Source: a virus
Virus record (IMG/VR): IMGVR_UViG_3300006077_000020
Span: 1 to 31,131 of that record
Strand: one strand, 5' to 3'
DNA length: 31,131 bases
Part shown: positions 12,337 through 20,680 of the stretch, in pieces
Layout of the letters: each line of letters opens with the position of its first letter
Position numbering within the stretch: the stretch's first letter is position 1
Program-made: the position numbers and the translations under genes
Notes under the pieces: model-generated
Database searches by the model: none
The model's input: only the letters and a program-made list of their open reading frames with translations
What the model was told of the DNA's origin: nothing

Positions 12337-15300
12337 TTATGCCACCTCGATTGCATTTTTAAGCATCTGTCTTTCAATTGACTGTATTTTCTTGCTTGTT
12401 TTTACCTGTTCATACATAAGATCCCTGATCTCTTTCATTACACCACCGTTATTCTCATTCAATCCCAAGTCTTTTGTGGTCTGTGCATTGAGTACATATT
12501 CTCTGCCGTGAACGACACCTGCAATACTGCTTGCACTCATATTGCCGGTATATCCACCTGAGTCGTATGAGTTCATAGTTACACCACCGCTTGGAGGTCT
12601 TGGGGTAACTACCGGCATCGTACTCCCGGAAGTCGTTGACTTGGTGGCTTCGGCAGTTACATATTGATTATCAGCGATATTCTTTGACAGCTCTCTGATC
12701 TCTTTTTCGTATGCCTCAATCCTATTATTCGAGTTTGCTATTTGCTGAGAAAGTGTTTTATTAGTGTACTGAACAGACTTTATCTGCTCGCTGAGATCAT
12801 TCGCTCTTTTACTTAAAGTGGCGATCTCTTCAGTTGCGTCCCTATTCTCTTTTTCTATAGCTTCGCTTCGTCTCTGTATCGCCTCAAGTCTGGCATTCTG
12901 AGCGGTCTGATATTCGCTTTCCTTCTTGATATCTTCAAGACGTTTTGTCTCATCGTAAGTGTTCTGTGTAGCTTCCGTGATCTTCTTTAGTTCTTCAAGC
13001 TGTTTGTCAACCTCTTCTTTTGTGTCGAGCTGGGCATCTTGCATCGCATCAATATCACGTTGAGCTTGGATTTTGGCGAACTCCTGCTCGGCACTAGAAT
13101 TATATTTAGTCCAGTCGCTGAAGTCGTCAAGCGTACCGATCAACTCATTCATTCTCTTATTGTATGCTGACAGCAAATCACCATTGGAAGTGTCAGCACT
13201 AAACGCTTTCCAAGCCTCTTCCGCATTGGCTTTTGCTTCTTCGTACCCAAGAGATCTATCAGTTCCACCGAATAACGCTTCTCTGGCACTTGCTGACCAA
13301 TCAGTTGCCAACCCTGAACTGATATTATTTAGCGTTAATATCGTTTCATTCAAGCTTGATATAAGGTCAAGTCGTGCTTGTTGTTCCTTCTCAAGTGCTT
13401 TTATACGCTGTCCTTCAAGAATACTTGCCCTCTCTTGTAGAAGGTTCTCTCGTTCTAGGTTGCGATCTTCCATACCCTTATTGAGGTCTGCTATTGAGGA
13501 TGTGACTGACTGCAGTTCTTCTGAGTATTTTCTGTACAAAAGTTTATCACGATTGTATATCTCGGCATCTCTCTTTGCGATAAGATCGTCACTCTCCACC
13601 TTCATAGCTGTGATCTCTTCCATATTGTAAAGGCTTTTTGTAACATTATTAACGGCTTGACCGAATAGCCCTATATTCATAGTTAATGACTTACCTACTC
13701 TTGATAGATCTCTTCCGCTTGAAGTCTGCAAAGTTCCCTCAAAGTGGCTCGGTGATGAGCTCATAGCAGGTGAGCCACCGCCTCCAGTTCCATAGTATGC
13801 ACCACCAGCAGTTGCACCGCTAAAACCAGTTGAGTGCAATCCCTCGGCAGATCCAGCACCATAACCACCGCTAGCACCGCCAGTCGGTCTGGATGAACTT
13901 AGTAGCTTTCTCGTTTCTTCAGCATTTTGGTTATTGTCTCTTCTCAAATTGTCGACCTCTTCGCCAACATCCTCTGTCGCCTTACGGTGCTTCTCCATTT
14001 CAGCTTCGTAAAGTCTTGCCAGTTCCTCCTGAGAAGTTCCATTATTGCCCATTCTAGCCAAACGGTTTCCGAGATCTCGCATAAAGTCCTCTTCGGAAGT
14101 GGTATCCTTTGCAGAATACATAGCATCGTCATACGCCTGATAAGCCGACACTTTATCTCTCAACGCTCTAGCACTTTCCCTATCAGCTTTTGCCTTCTCC
14201 TTGGCTATCCTAGTAGCCTCCTCTTCGGCTTCTGTAGCTAATCTGGTCAAAAGTGTAGTATTCTCTTTAGTTTCATTCAGGATACTTTCGGCTTCGTTCT
14301 GATCAATAGTGGCTTCCGTCTTTCCTCTGGAAGCTTCAATACTGTCAACGATAGTGCCTACCAGATCATTCGTGATCGTATCTATATTTTCCAGAGTTTC
14401 CCCGAAAGCCATATAACTTTCTCGGTTTGCCTCGACTTGCTTCTGGAGTTCTTCAGTCCACGAAAACAGATTTGAAGCCTGAAGGTATGCGTTCTCCAAA
14501 AGCACGACAATGCCCTGCAAAAAATGAGCAGTAGATCCAAGAGCCTGCACTATTGCCCCAGCACCCTTCACCATTAAAATCGACATATCCGTAAAAGCGT
14601 TCTTCATATCTTCAATATCTCTGTCGCTCATATTTTGCATCTGTCCTGACAGTTCTTTAAATGTTATCTTCAGTCCTGCAAAAATATCGGTTGTAAGTTT
14701 TCCTGCCAGCTTCGTCCACTCATTACCAAGATTAGAAAGTGCGGTTTCGTAGGTATCTATCGCAGAGAAGTCGCCTAGTTTCTCATTCAATAGCCCTATA
14801 ACGTCTTTACTATTCTTCAATTCGTCGTTAGTCAATCCAAGAGAAGATAGAAAGCGACCCAGATCAGAGTTCGCCAAAACCGTTCCTGAAGCTAAACCAT
14901 CAACACCAGCCAAAAGAGATTGGAATTCAATTCCCGCAGCACCCGCAGCTATTGAGATCTTTTCAGTAAGATTGATTATCTGGCCAGTACTCGCCCCTAC
15001 ATTCTTCATAGAAACATACATCGCCTTGTAGATCTCATTAGTCTGTGATAAATTGTGAGGGGTGTTAGCGTTTATCTTCTGGAGTTCAGAAAGAGCGAGT
15101 GTAGCTTCTTTTTGTGCCTTGGTGAAGCGTTCAGTAATAGGGATATTTTTATCTTGTATGGCTATAGATAAAGCACGCAGTCCAGAGATGGTGTTCTCGG
15201 TCTGTTTATTGAAGTCGATACCAGACTTAACAAAGGTAGTGGCCATATCTCTAACAGATGCCGTGATCGATCCCATCACGTCTGCATATATATTACCAAG

Positions 15301-15417
15301 AGCAACAGTTGAAGCCTTAAACGTATTCGTAGCCTTGTCAGCTTTACCAAGATCAGCAGTTATTGAGCGTAACTGCCCCTCTCCATTCACCTCTATATCA
15401 AATTTTACTTTTGCCAT
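12337..15417 (-). CDS. Tape measure protein, 1026 residues
   Basis: The largest gene of the genome and the expected tail-length ruler. The N-terminal ~350 residues match the TP901-type tape measure region (GQLRSITADLGKADKATNTF, GASTGQIINLTEKISIAAGA, LGNEWTKLAGKL). Long alpha-helical coiled coils follow (ATEAEEEATRIAKEKAKADR; EIATLSKRANDLSEQIKSVQ), and a Gly/Ser-rich patch lies near the centre (about 510-560). The C terminus holds GREYVLNAQTTKDLGLNEN, common in tape measures. At about 0.15 nm per residue it predicts a tail near 150 nm. It follows the frameshifted chaperone pair in the usual order, with an AAGGGTG ribosome site at the 15417 start. Confidence 0.92.
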   Translation of the reverse strand: MAKVKFDIEVNGEGQLRSITADLGKADKATNTFKASTVALGNIYADVMGSITASVRDMATTFVKSGIDFNKQTENTISGLRALSIAIQDKNIPITERFTKAQKEATLALSELQKINANTPHNLSQTNEIYKAMYVSMKNVGASTGQIINLTEKISIAAGAAGIEFQSLLAGVDGLASGTVLANSDLGRFLSSLGLTNDELKNSKDVIGLLNEKLGDFSAIDTYETALSNLGNEWTKLAGKLTTDIFAGLKITFKELSGQMQNMSDRDIEDMKNAFTDMSILMVKGAGAIVQALGSTAHFLQGIVVLLENAYLQASNLFSWTEELQKQVEANRESYMAFGETLENIDTITNDLVGTIVDSIEASRGKTEATIDQNEAESILNETKENTTLLTRLATEAEEEATRIAKEKAKADRESARALRDKVSAYQAYDDAMYSAKDTTSEEDFMRDLGNRLARMGNNGTSQEELARLYEAEMEKHRKATEDVGEEVDNLRRDNNQNAEETRKLLSSSRPTGGASGGYGAGSAEGLHSTGFSGATAGGAYYGTGGGGSPAMSSSPSHFEGTLQTSSGRDLSRVGKSLTMNIGLFGQAVNNVTKSLYNMEEITAMKVESDDLIAKRDAEIYNRDKLLYRKYSEELQSVTSSIADLNKGMEDRNLERENLLQERASILEGQRIKALEKEQQARLDLISSLNETILTLNNISSGLATDWSASAREALFGGTDRSLGYEEAKANAEEAWKAFSADTSNGDLLSAYNKRMNELIGTLDDFSDWTKYNSSAEQEFAKIQAQRDIDAMQDAQLDTKEEVDKQLEELKKITEATQNTYDETKRLEDIKKESEYQTAQNARLEAIQRRSEAIEKENRDATEEIATLSKRANDLSEQIKSVQYTNKTLSQQIANSNNRIEAYEKEIRELSKNIADNQYVTAEATKSTTSGSTMPVVTPRPPSGGVTMNSYDSGGYTGNMSASSIAGVVHGREYVLNAQTTKDLGLNENNGGVMKEIRDLMYEQVKTSKKIQSIERQMLKNAIEVA

Positions 15418-15431
15418 CTAGCACCCTTTGT

Positions 15432-15749
15432 TTAACCTCTCATTGACAAACCTCGAGAGTAATAATTGAAACACGTATGCAGTATGTTAACATATTTTTT
15501 CGGTTTCAGTCCTGACCACCTTATCTGATCCTTCAGGGCATCGTAGGATAAACCTGCCACCCCGTTCCTTCCAAACGTGAACGGAGTATTATTAAAAATA
15601 AGCAAAATAACTTGCATTTCGTGATCTCTTGGAAACGGTACAATTTTAGAGTGAGGATTTTTCAGAGTTGCTTCGATATCCCTCTCTTCGATACTTTCTA
15701 TGCCCGTACCTGATCCTCTCTGCTCAAAGAAACGGTAAAGGCTTTTTAG
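15432..15749 (-). CDS. Tail assembly chaperone, frameshift extension (gpGT-like T domain)
   Basis: This frame has no stop from the slippery site at 15755-15749 down to TAA at 15432. After a -1 shift it adds 105 residues (LKSLYRFFEQRGSGTGIESI ... FTFGRNGVAGLSYDALKDQI ... YSRGLSMRG) to the 127-residue upstream protein, for a 232-residue fusion. An internal ATG at 15617 exists but lacks a good ribosome site. The position immediately before the tape measure is exactly that of lambda T, whose domain contacts the tape measure and tail tube during assembly. Confidence 0.82.
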   Translation of the reverse strand, partial: LKSLYRFFEQRGSGTGIESIEERDIEATLKNPHSKIVPFPRDHEMQVILLIFNNTPFTFGRNGVAGLSYDALKDQIRWSGLKPKKYVNILHTCFNYYSRGLSMRG

Positions 15750-16129
15750 TTTTTTTCTCTTCTCTCCGCTATATCCTGACGAATAGCCTCGTAGATCATC
15801 TTATAGTTGTATTCATCTCCAAACCGCATAATGTCTTTTTTATCATCACCAAATATTGAGAGTTCAAGTCGCTTTTTATAAAAGTTATCGGTATCTTTTT
15901 TAGCAAGTGCTTCCTGCACCTTCTCGATATCCTCTTCAAGTTTCACCTTGTCCTCTTCAGTTTGAGCGATACGCAGTTTTCTGTTCAGCTTATTAAGCTT
16001 CCGCACTTCAGCATCAGGTAAAAGGTCGTCTATTTCTTTTTGCTGTTTTCTGGTCAGATCTTTAAAGATACCAGTATAGATCTTGTCGAATATTTCAAGC
16101 TCGAACTCTTGCTGTAATTGTAATTTCAT
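15746..16129 (-). CDS. Tail assembly chaperone (gpG-like)
   Basis: The 127-residue helical protein starts MKLQLQQEFELEIFDKIYTG; the ATG at 16129 has GGGGAAC just upstream, whereas a longer frame to 16183 would run through the intergenic hairpin. It lies between the tail tube and tape measure genes, as lambda gpG does. The gene ends GAA AAA AAC TAA, in which A AAA AAC (15755-15749) is a classic slippery heptamer in the correct frame. The short form coats the tape measure; the extended form recruits tube subunits. Family identity is inferred from position and the frameshift. Confidence 0.85.
   Translation of the reverse strand: MKLQLQQEFELEIFDKIYTGIFKDLTRKQQKEIDDLLPDAEVRKLNKLNRKLRIAQTEEDKVKLEEDIEKVQEALAKKDTDNFYKKRLELSIFGDDKKDIMRFGDEYNYKMIYEAIRQDIAERREKN
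15749..15755 (-). promoter_or_regulatory. Programmed -1 frameshift site, A AAA AAC
   Basis: In the zero frame the codons are GAA AAA AAC TAA, so the heptamer A AAA AAC is in the X XXY YYZ register one codon before the stop. Slipping back by one base opens a frame of 106 codons to 15432. I do not see an obvious stimulatory pseudoknot, but the adjacent stop codon itself can favour slippage. Confidence 0.82.
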
Positions 16130-16162
16130 TTGTTCCCCTTTTTCGTTACCTAAATTTTCAGA

Positions 16163-16190
16163 GGGGCGGAGGGGTAACGGCAACCGCCCC
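16163..16190. terminator. GC-rich hairpin after the tail tube gene
   Basis: GGGGCGG (16163-16169) and CCGCCCC (16184-16190) form a strong seven-pair stem, the most GC-rich hairpin seen in the window, nine bases after the tail tube stop. On the minus strand it is followed by TCTGAAAATTT, without a clean T-run, so it may be a partial terminator or an RNA 3'-end stabiliser. Either would raise tail tube expression above the following genes. Confidence 0.55.
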
Positions 16191-16198
16191 GATTATCA

Positions 16199-17164
16199 TT
16201 AAGCGAAAGTACCGTACTCAAATACGATATTTTCCCCACTCGCTGTAGAAGGTCTTGCCAACCAAGTTTGAGAACGCTTGACAGTACTGTCCTCTGTATC
16301 ATCATTATAATCGGCAACCTTACAAGCACCCATAGTGATCTTTAGACTTTTACCGTCCTGCAACGCACCTGAAGCATCGGTATTTAAACTGATTACGATA
16401 CTTTCAACAGCCTGATTGATAAGCTTGGTTTGAGCATCTGCATAGTTTACACTATCTACAAAGAAATCGGCAGTCACCTTAATAACATAATCTGTCATCT
16501 GGTTTGTCTTCACTCCCAAAGCATACTTCTCTGAGATCTCCGCACCCATAGCAATAGTGATCTTGTCACATTGTAACGCTGTACCATCTTCCAGAAAGAT
16601 ATCCGTACACGTCATCATTAACAGATCTTCGACATTCAGAGGAACGGAAGGCGGTGTAACATCTGTCGGGATACCTTCGTTTTCTAAAAAGCCTTGAAGA
16701 TTGGCAGATACCTTCGCAGGCTTCCCGATCTCAAACTCGAAAGTAGCATCACCGACCACAGATCCCTTGCTTTCAAACTGCTTTCCGTCAATATTGAATA
16801 CAGCAGATCCAACTTGAGGTGATTGAGAGTTAATATACTTAACGCCAGTTCCAGCAGATACTGTTTCATCCAGTCCACAAACCTTGAACAGTTCGGAGGC
16901 TTCTGGAACAGCATCCAGAGCAGTGCCGGCCTTATCATTAGTTCGCATCAAGTGTGTAAAACTCTGTGAGAAAGTAACGTGACAAGTATCAGCATAAACG
17001 TCAGTACCACCAAGCAGAGATGATATTCTATTGAACTCCTCTACCGTAGGATTTGGATTGATTACGAACTCGTTATTTACTTCCAGAAAGTCTGACGGAG
17101 GAACTGGTAGTGTTGCCCCTGCCTTCAGAAATAAAGCGGATCTTTTTGTGTTTAAATAAGCCAT
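16199..17164 (-). CDS. Major tail tube protein, 321 residues
   Basis: The size, position between tail terminator and chaperone genes, and beta-rich sequence fit a siphovirus tail tube subunit. Visible features are an N terminus FLKAGATLPVPPSDFLEVNN, a central FNIDGKQFESKGSVVGDATF then EFEIGKPAKVSANLQG, and a C-terminal GALQDGKSLKITMGACKVAD. It would polymerise around the tape measure to form the DNA conduit. A strong hairpin follows the gene, as is common after highly expressed structural genes. GATC is frequent. Length is somewhat above the common 150-250 residues, so an extra surface domain is likely. Confidence 0.82.
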   Translation of the reverse strand: MAYLNTKRSALFLKAGATLPVPPSDFLEVNNEFVINPNPTVEEFNRISSLLGGTDVYADTCHVTFSQSFTHLMRTNDKAGTALDAVPEASELFKVCGLDETVSAGTGVKYINSQSPQVGSAVFNIDGKQFESKGSVVGDATFEFEIGKPAKVSANLQGFLENEGIPTDVTPPSVPLNVEDLLMMTCTDIFLEDGTALQCDKITIAMGAEISEKYALGVKTNQMTDYVIKVTADFFVDSVNYADAQTKLINQAVESIVISLNTDASGALQDGKSLKITMGACKVADYNDDTEDSTVKRSQTWLARPSTASGENIVFEYGTFA

Positions 17165-17175
17165 AGTGTTTTTCC

Positions 17176-17574
17176 TTAATTATATTTTTTAACGATAAAA
17201 TTAATCATCGTTTCATAGATACCATTGTCGAGAGGAACCGCACCGTTTCCGTCTGGTTTCCCCTCTTCAACATAGATCGGCTGTCCAGAGGGTGTAGGCA
17301 GTTCTGCACACTCAAGAAAGTCGACAACCTTCTTCGCTAATTTATAAGCCATTGTAGCACTATCGGAATAGCACAGCACCTTAATGATACCGTGATCTAA
17401 CTTTCTACCGTGCTGAGGTGCAGTTCCTATCAGTTCTCTATCATAAGGCAATAGCTGAATATTAATCCACTCCTTGCCTTCGATATCAGACAGCATCCCA
17501 TCATAAACTATTTGGGTGTCAGTCCATCCAGATTGAAAGTGCTTGTCGATAACTGGCTTATCGTCTAATAGCAT
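17176..17574 (-). CDS. Tail terminator protein
   Basis: The 132-residue protein has the pattern of tail terminators that cap the tail tube (lambda gpU / DUF4128-like): GKEWINIQLLPYDRELIGTA, PQHGRKLDHGIIKVLCYSDS, ATMAYKLAKKVVDFLECAEL, then a final GIYETMINFIVKKYN. It overlaps the preceding gp10-like gene by 17 bases and precedes the tail tube gene, the conserved order of siphovirus neck modules. Confidence 0.75.
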   Translation of the reverse strand: MLLDDKPVIDKHFQSGWTDTQIVYDGMLSDIEGKEWINIQLLPYDRELIGTAPQHGRKLDHGIIKVLCYSDSATMAYKLAKKVVDFLECAELPTPSGQPIYVEEGKPDGNGAVPLDNGIYETMINFIVKKYN

Positions 17575-17911
17575 TCGTTTTCCTTATTACTTCGTTTTCC
17601 ATAAAAGCGATCATAGGATCTATTCCGCCAGCCCACTTCTCCGAGCCGTACCACCTACCGTTAACCATTCTGCGACCACGAAACAGAACACTCGCATAAT
17701 CGGTATCGTTCTCTATTCTCCAATGAGTACTAGAAAGCTTCTGTATAGGTGAAAAAGAGTTCTTAAAAAGTCCAGTAAGCCAAACGGCTTGCCCCGCATC
17801 AATCATCTTGTTATGAAGCGTAACCACTTCATCTTCGATAATCTCTAAAACTTCATCGCTGGCATCCTGAAATGCCACCGTAAACTGCTTTTCTGCAACA
17901 CCTATACCCAT
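17558..17911 (-). CDS. HK97 gp10-like neck / tail completion protein
   Basis: The 117-residue protein shows the gp10 pattern: an N-terminal helix (FQDASDEVLEIIEDEVVTLH) then a TGLFKNSFSP segment, WRIENDTDYASVLFRGRR, then a C-terminal region with IDPMIAFMENEV. Such proteins join the head connector to the tail. It begins directly after the stop of the head closure gene and overlaps the tail terminator, as in other siphoviruses. Confidence 0.78.
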   Translation of the reverse strand: MGIGVAEKQFTVAFQDASDEVLEIIEDEVVTLHNKMIDAGQAVWLTGLFKNSFSPIQKLSSTHWRIENDTDYASVLFRGRRMVNGRWYGSEKWAGGIDPMIAFMENEVIRKTNAIRR

Positions 17912-18319
17912 CTATCCAAACCCGTCTGAGAAACCGTCTGAGAAGCCACTATGCAAAACTGGCTTCTTTCCTAATTTCCTAAGCACCATCACGGTACGCA
18001 CATTCTCTCCAGATCTTCGTAAAGTCTGGTAATCCATAAGTGTATAACGAAGATCCCCAACATCTATGAAGTCGCCTTTCTCCAGATCGGCAGATCCAGC
18101 AATGACTGCTTTCATATCGTCAATATTCACAACGCCCTTGGCGATCTCTTCTCTGGAAAAATTAGTGAGTATAGCATCCAGTTTTGTTCTGGTTTCACTT
18201 TCTATATTCCTTCCAGTATCAAGATCTACGCCAGTAGTCGTGAGGCGTACAGTTTCTATTTCTTCACCGTATCTATCAATACTCCTATTGACTGAAGCCT
18301 TCATAGTATTGACACTCAT
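17912..18319 (-). CDS. Head closure / head-tail adaptor protein
   Basis: The 135-residue protein resembles SPP1 gp16 or HK97 head-closure proteins: a beta-rich core with RLTTTGVDLDTGRNIESETR, a middle helix, GDFIDVGDLRYTLMDYQTLR and VRTVMVLRKLG. It ends in the repeated peptide GFSDGFSDGFG, encoded by a short tandem repeat near 17925-17945; Gly-Phe-Ser repeats of this kind recur in phage proteins. Its start shares a base with the upstream stop (TAATG). Confidence 0.72.
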   Translation of the reverse strand: MSVNTMKASVNRSIDRYGEEIETVRLTTTGVDLDTGRNIESETRTKLDAILTNFSREEIAKGVVNIDDMKAVIAGSADLEKGDFIDVGDLRYTLMDYQTLRRSGENVRTVMVLRKLGKKPVLHSGFSDGFSDGFG

Positions 18320-18846
18320 TACACGCCCTTCGGAAACTGGTCGGGATCAGCAAGTAAATAAGCCTCTCTGCCCATCCCGTAAGTCTTCCGTATGTACCTA
18401 CTCAATAGGATTGAAGCATCTTTACTCAGTAGCCCGAGTGTATAAGCCAAACTGTCGTCACCTAAGCCGATAGTCTTTGACGTACCACCTTCCGAATAAG
18501 TCGTAGATACGTCAGCCAACTTCTCCGACAGCACTTTACCAGATCCTGCATCGTTGGTGTTCACTCCTCCAGAAACGGGATAATTAATCGGATACGGGTT
18601 TGAGAGGATTATACTTTCCGCTTCAAAACATACAGCACGCTTGACGTGTTCATTCCTTACGGTTTCCTCGCCCACTTCATATTCTCGGAACTCACCAAAA
18701 ACTGGCTCGACCTTCAAAAACGCTACCTTCACGGCATCCGTTATATCTCCATCAATAGCAGTAGAACGAGGAAAAAGATCCCTATAGTAAGTTATCTCTT
18801 TCCCGACACCGCCAAAAAGATCTTCGATAGTTGGCATCTGTACCAT
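18319..18846 (-). CDS. Head-tail connector / adaptor, 175 residues
   Basis: The protein lies two genes after the coat protein, where gp6/gp15-type adaptors occur. It has a helical N terminus with FLKVEPVFGEFREYEVGEE, a central AVCFEAESIILSNPYPINYP and a flexible Gly/Thr loop, then helices LAYTLGLLSKDASILLSRYI. The ribosome cassette AAGGTTGATAAAATG is the same as that used by the early genes at 2226, 28853 and 28565. Function is inferred from order and length; sequence similarity is not strong enough for me to name the exact family. Confidence 0.65.
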   Translation of the reverse strand: MVQMPTIEDLFGGVGKEITYYRDLFPRSTAIDGDITDAVKVAFLKVEPVFGEFREYEVGEETVRNEHVKRAVCFEAESIILSNPYPINYPVSGGVNTNDAGSGKVLSEKLADVSTTYSEGGTSKTIGLGDDSLAYTLGLLSKDASILLSRYIRKTYGMGREAYLLADPDQFPKGV

Positions 18847-18859
18847 TTTATCAACCTTC

Positions 18860-19012
18860 TTACCCGAGAGTAATTTCGTATCCCGTTCCCTTAGAGATCA
18901 GAGGGGCACCGTTTTTACCCTTCTTTCCCTTCACTACTAGATCTTTGTACTTGTCTTCAGTAGTTACGACCTTGACTTCTGCTTCTTTATTTTCTTTAGC
19001 TTCGTTTCCCAT
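18860..19012 (-). CDS. Small basic protein, 50 residues
   Basis: An ATG at 19012 opens MGNEAKENKEAEVKVVTTED, then KYKDLVVKGKKGKNGAPLIS and KGTGYEITLG, ending TAA at 18860. A ribosome site is given by AAGGGG upstream. It has a charged, probably disordered N terminus and a basic C-terminal strand region. It lies between the coat and connector genes, where capsid decoration or head-completion (FI-like) proteins occur; that is inference only. Spacing on both sides is tight, which supports a real gene. Confidence 0.6.
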   Translation of the reverse strand: MGNEAKENKEAEVKVVTTEDKYKDLVVKGKKGKNGAPLISKGTGYEITLG

Positions 19013-19023
19013 ATCATTACCCC

Positions 19024-19839
19024 TTATGCTTCATCGATATCGAAGTTAACGATACGATCAGATTTCCCAGTTTCAGTTTCGACAACATCTACACCATAAA
19101 CCAAAAGCCCACGCAGAGCAGATCCAAAGAAATCGACACCCGTAACCTGATCTACATTATCGTATGACTTCGCCAAAACAATAGCAGTCATATCAACACC
19201 GATACAGTTTGCAACGGTTGTAGTTTTCCCGATCTGGTTTGATTTAAATACCTCAATTCCCATATATTTACCGATATATCCGTTATAGACAATATCGGAA
19301 GACTTCTCGCCCTGAAGCTTCTCACCCTGCTGTGCAATCAGCGTATTCGCTACTGAAGGTGAAAGCACCACAGCACGATCATTCATCCCAACATTCGCCA
19401 AGTCGAAAGCAGTTGCCAGACCAGTAAACGCACCCGCTACATCTGCAATCGCACCCGTTACCGTTACTTTAGCTTTTGATCTAAGAGCAACCAGAGATTT
19501 GTCGATATCAAGTGCAAGCCCTTTTGAAGCTTTACCAGTAAGGAATGAGATCTCATTCGTAGGAACTTGAGACAGATCATCGTATCCGAGTTTGATAGAG
19601 AAGTAAGGCTTGTGACTGATCGCCACGTCCTGCTCTGTTCCATCAATAGTCTGGTGAGTGATAGTTCCATTATACTGACCGATAGTAACGTCCTCAGACC
19701 CTAAAATCGCAACAGTTCCGCCACGTACTACCTGACCTCTGTAAACACCGCGTGCAATAGATGGAACGATAGATGCCTCTACTATCTTCGTATCCATAAC
19801 CTCTGTAAAAATCGTTAATTTATTATTTGCTAAACCCAT
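19024..19839 (-). CDS. Major capsid protein
   Basis: The 271-residue protein follows the scaffold gene and has the sequence character of HK97-fold coat proteins: N-terminal EVMDTKIVEASIVPSIARGV, an SQVPTNEISFLTGKASKGLA helix for the spine, a DRAVVLSPSVANTLIAQQGE P-domain/A-domain segment, and YIGKYMGIEVFKSNQI with the final VTGVDFFGSALRGLLVYGVD strand. It forms the icosahedral shell. There is no long N-terminal delta domain, in keeping with a separate scaffold protein. The name rests on position and pattern. Confidence 0.85.
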   Translation of the reverse strand: MGLANNKLTIFTEVMDTKIVEASIVPSIARGVYRGQVVRGGTVAILGSEDVTIGQYNGTITHQTIDGTEQDVAISHKPYFSIKLGYDDLSQVPTNEISFLTGKASKGLALDIDKSLVALRSKAKVTVTGAIADVAGAFTGLATAFDLANVGMNDRAVVLSPSVANTLIAQQGEKLQGEKSSDIVYNGYIGKYMGIEVFKSNQIGKTTTVANCIGVDMTAIVLAKSYDNVDQVTGVDFFGSALRGLLVYGVDVVETETGKSDRIVNFDIDEA

Positions 19840-19854
19840 AATAAGTGTCCTTCT

Positions 19855-20406
19855 TTATTCTTCTTTCAAGAGTGCGAGTTTTTCTTCTGGTGAAAGTTTA
19901 CTCTTCTCGCTCTCTGGTAATTTGTCGTAGTTTTTTGCCGTGATCTTATTATCAGGTACTCTGTTATCTCTGGTTCTTGGAGGCGGAGGGGTGTTACTCC
20001 CCTTATCCCCGAATACCAGTACTTCTGAGTACTTCTCTTTGATCGCATCGGCATTAAACGTATCCGTTCCGAAATCTTCAAGATCTTCATCGGCAATCAC
20101 TTTCAGAGCCATATCAGGATTTTTTGACCCCATTTTCAATAGTGTCGTCTTGATCTCATAAGTACGTTGCAGTTCTCTTTCTTTCTTCTCTACTTCCTCT
20201 TTCGGAACGTAGTTCTTCAAAGTTTCCTCAAACTGTTTTTTACCTCGATCATAACCCTGATTATCAAACTTCTGTTGCATCTTTTTGATATCTTCATCAG
20301 ATAATACGTTCCCAGCGTTCTTCTCGAACTCTGCGATCTCCTTCTCTTTTTCAGATAATTCTGCTTCCAGATCTTTAATTCTACTTTCTGCTTCTTCTAG
20401 TGTCAT
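19855..20406 (-). CDS. Scaffolding protein
   Basis: The 183-residue protein begins with a coiled coil (TLEEAESRIKDLEAELSEKE), then a conserved-type middle segment (FDNQGYDRGKKQFEETLKNY), a helical region and a disordered, charged C terminus (TPPPPRTRDNRVPDNKITAK, ending SPEEKLALLKEE). This is the DUF4355/gp-scaffold plan, located directly upstream of the coat gene. It would guide procapsid assembly and then leave. The AAGGTAGCAC segment gives the ribosome site. Confidence 0.85.
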   Translation of the reverse strand: MTLEEAESRIKDLEAELSEKEKEIAEFEKNAGNVLSDEDIKKMQQKFDNQGYDRGKKQFEETLKNYVPKEEVEKKERELQRTYEIKTTLLKMGSKNPDMALKVIADEDLEDFGTDTFNADAIKEKYSEVLVFGDKGSNTPPPPRTRDNRVPDNKITAKNYDKLPESEKSKLSPEEKLALLKEE

Positions 20407-20459
20407 ACCGTGCTACCTTGTTTAAAATTTCCCCCCGAACTTATCAGAGCGATTTATGA

Positions 20460-20488
20460 ATGATAACATAATTTTTTAAATATTAAAA
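20460..20488 (-). promoter_or_regulatory. Possible capsid-operon promoter (extended -10)
   Basis: The minus strand has TGTTATCAT, an extended -10 with TATCAT at 20465-20460, and a poor -35 (TTTTAA) 17 bases upstream at 20488-20483. It lies in the 76-base gap before the scaffold gene, one of few gaps in the structural block. The composition is AT-rich, so chance matches are possible. Confidence 0.35.
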
Positions 20489-20680
20489 AGTAAGATTGCC
20501 TGCCTCGTATTCCTTACGGCTTTCTTCGGACAGCTGATCCACTTCATCATACGGAACGCCCTTCTCTATACTCTCATATATAAGATCTGCCATATCACCG
20601 TTATTAAGTCGCCAGTTAATCCCTATAATATTAGGCAACACGCCAAAAACCTCTAAATGTAGCTTGGTTATTTCTTCCAT
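20483..20680 (-). CDS. Hypothetical protein, 65 residues
   Basis: Small acidic helical protein (MEEITKLHLEVFGVLPNIIG, INWRLNNGDMADLIYESIEK, ending EESRKEYEAGNLTF). Its ATG overlaps the stop of the MuF gene (TAATG). Sitting directly after a MuF protein fused to a metallopeptidase-like domain, it is in the position where an immunity or inhibitor protein for the effector domain would be expected. No such family is recognised, so this is a positional hypothesis only. Confidence 0.65.
   Translation of the reverse strand: MEEITKLHLEVFGVLPNIIGINWRLNNGDMADLIYESIEKGVPYDEVDQLSEESRKEYEAGNLTF

Noticed and set aside
13073-13630. A 185-codon plus-strand frame inside the tape measure gene
   Set aside because: It is antisense to a coiled-coil coding region, where long antisense frames arise from biased codons. 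It has no promoter and no recognisable domain.
17920-17950. Short repeat encoding GFSDGFSDGFG as a possible recombination hotspot
   Set aside because: Gly-Phe-Ser/Asp repeats are common at phage protein ends and the unit is only a few codons long.
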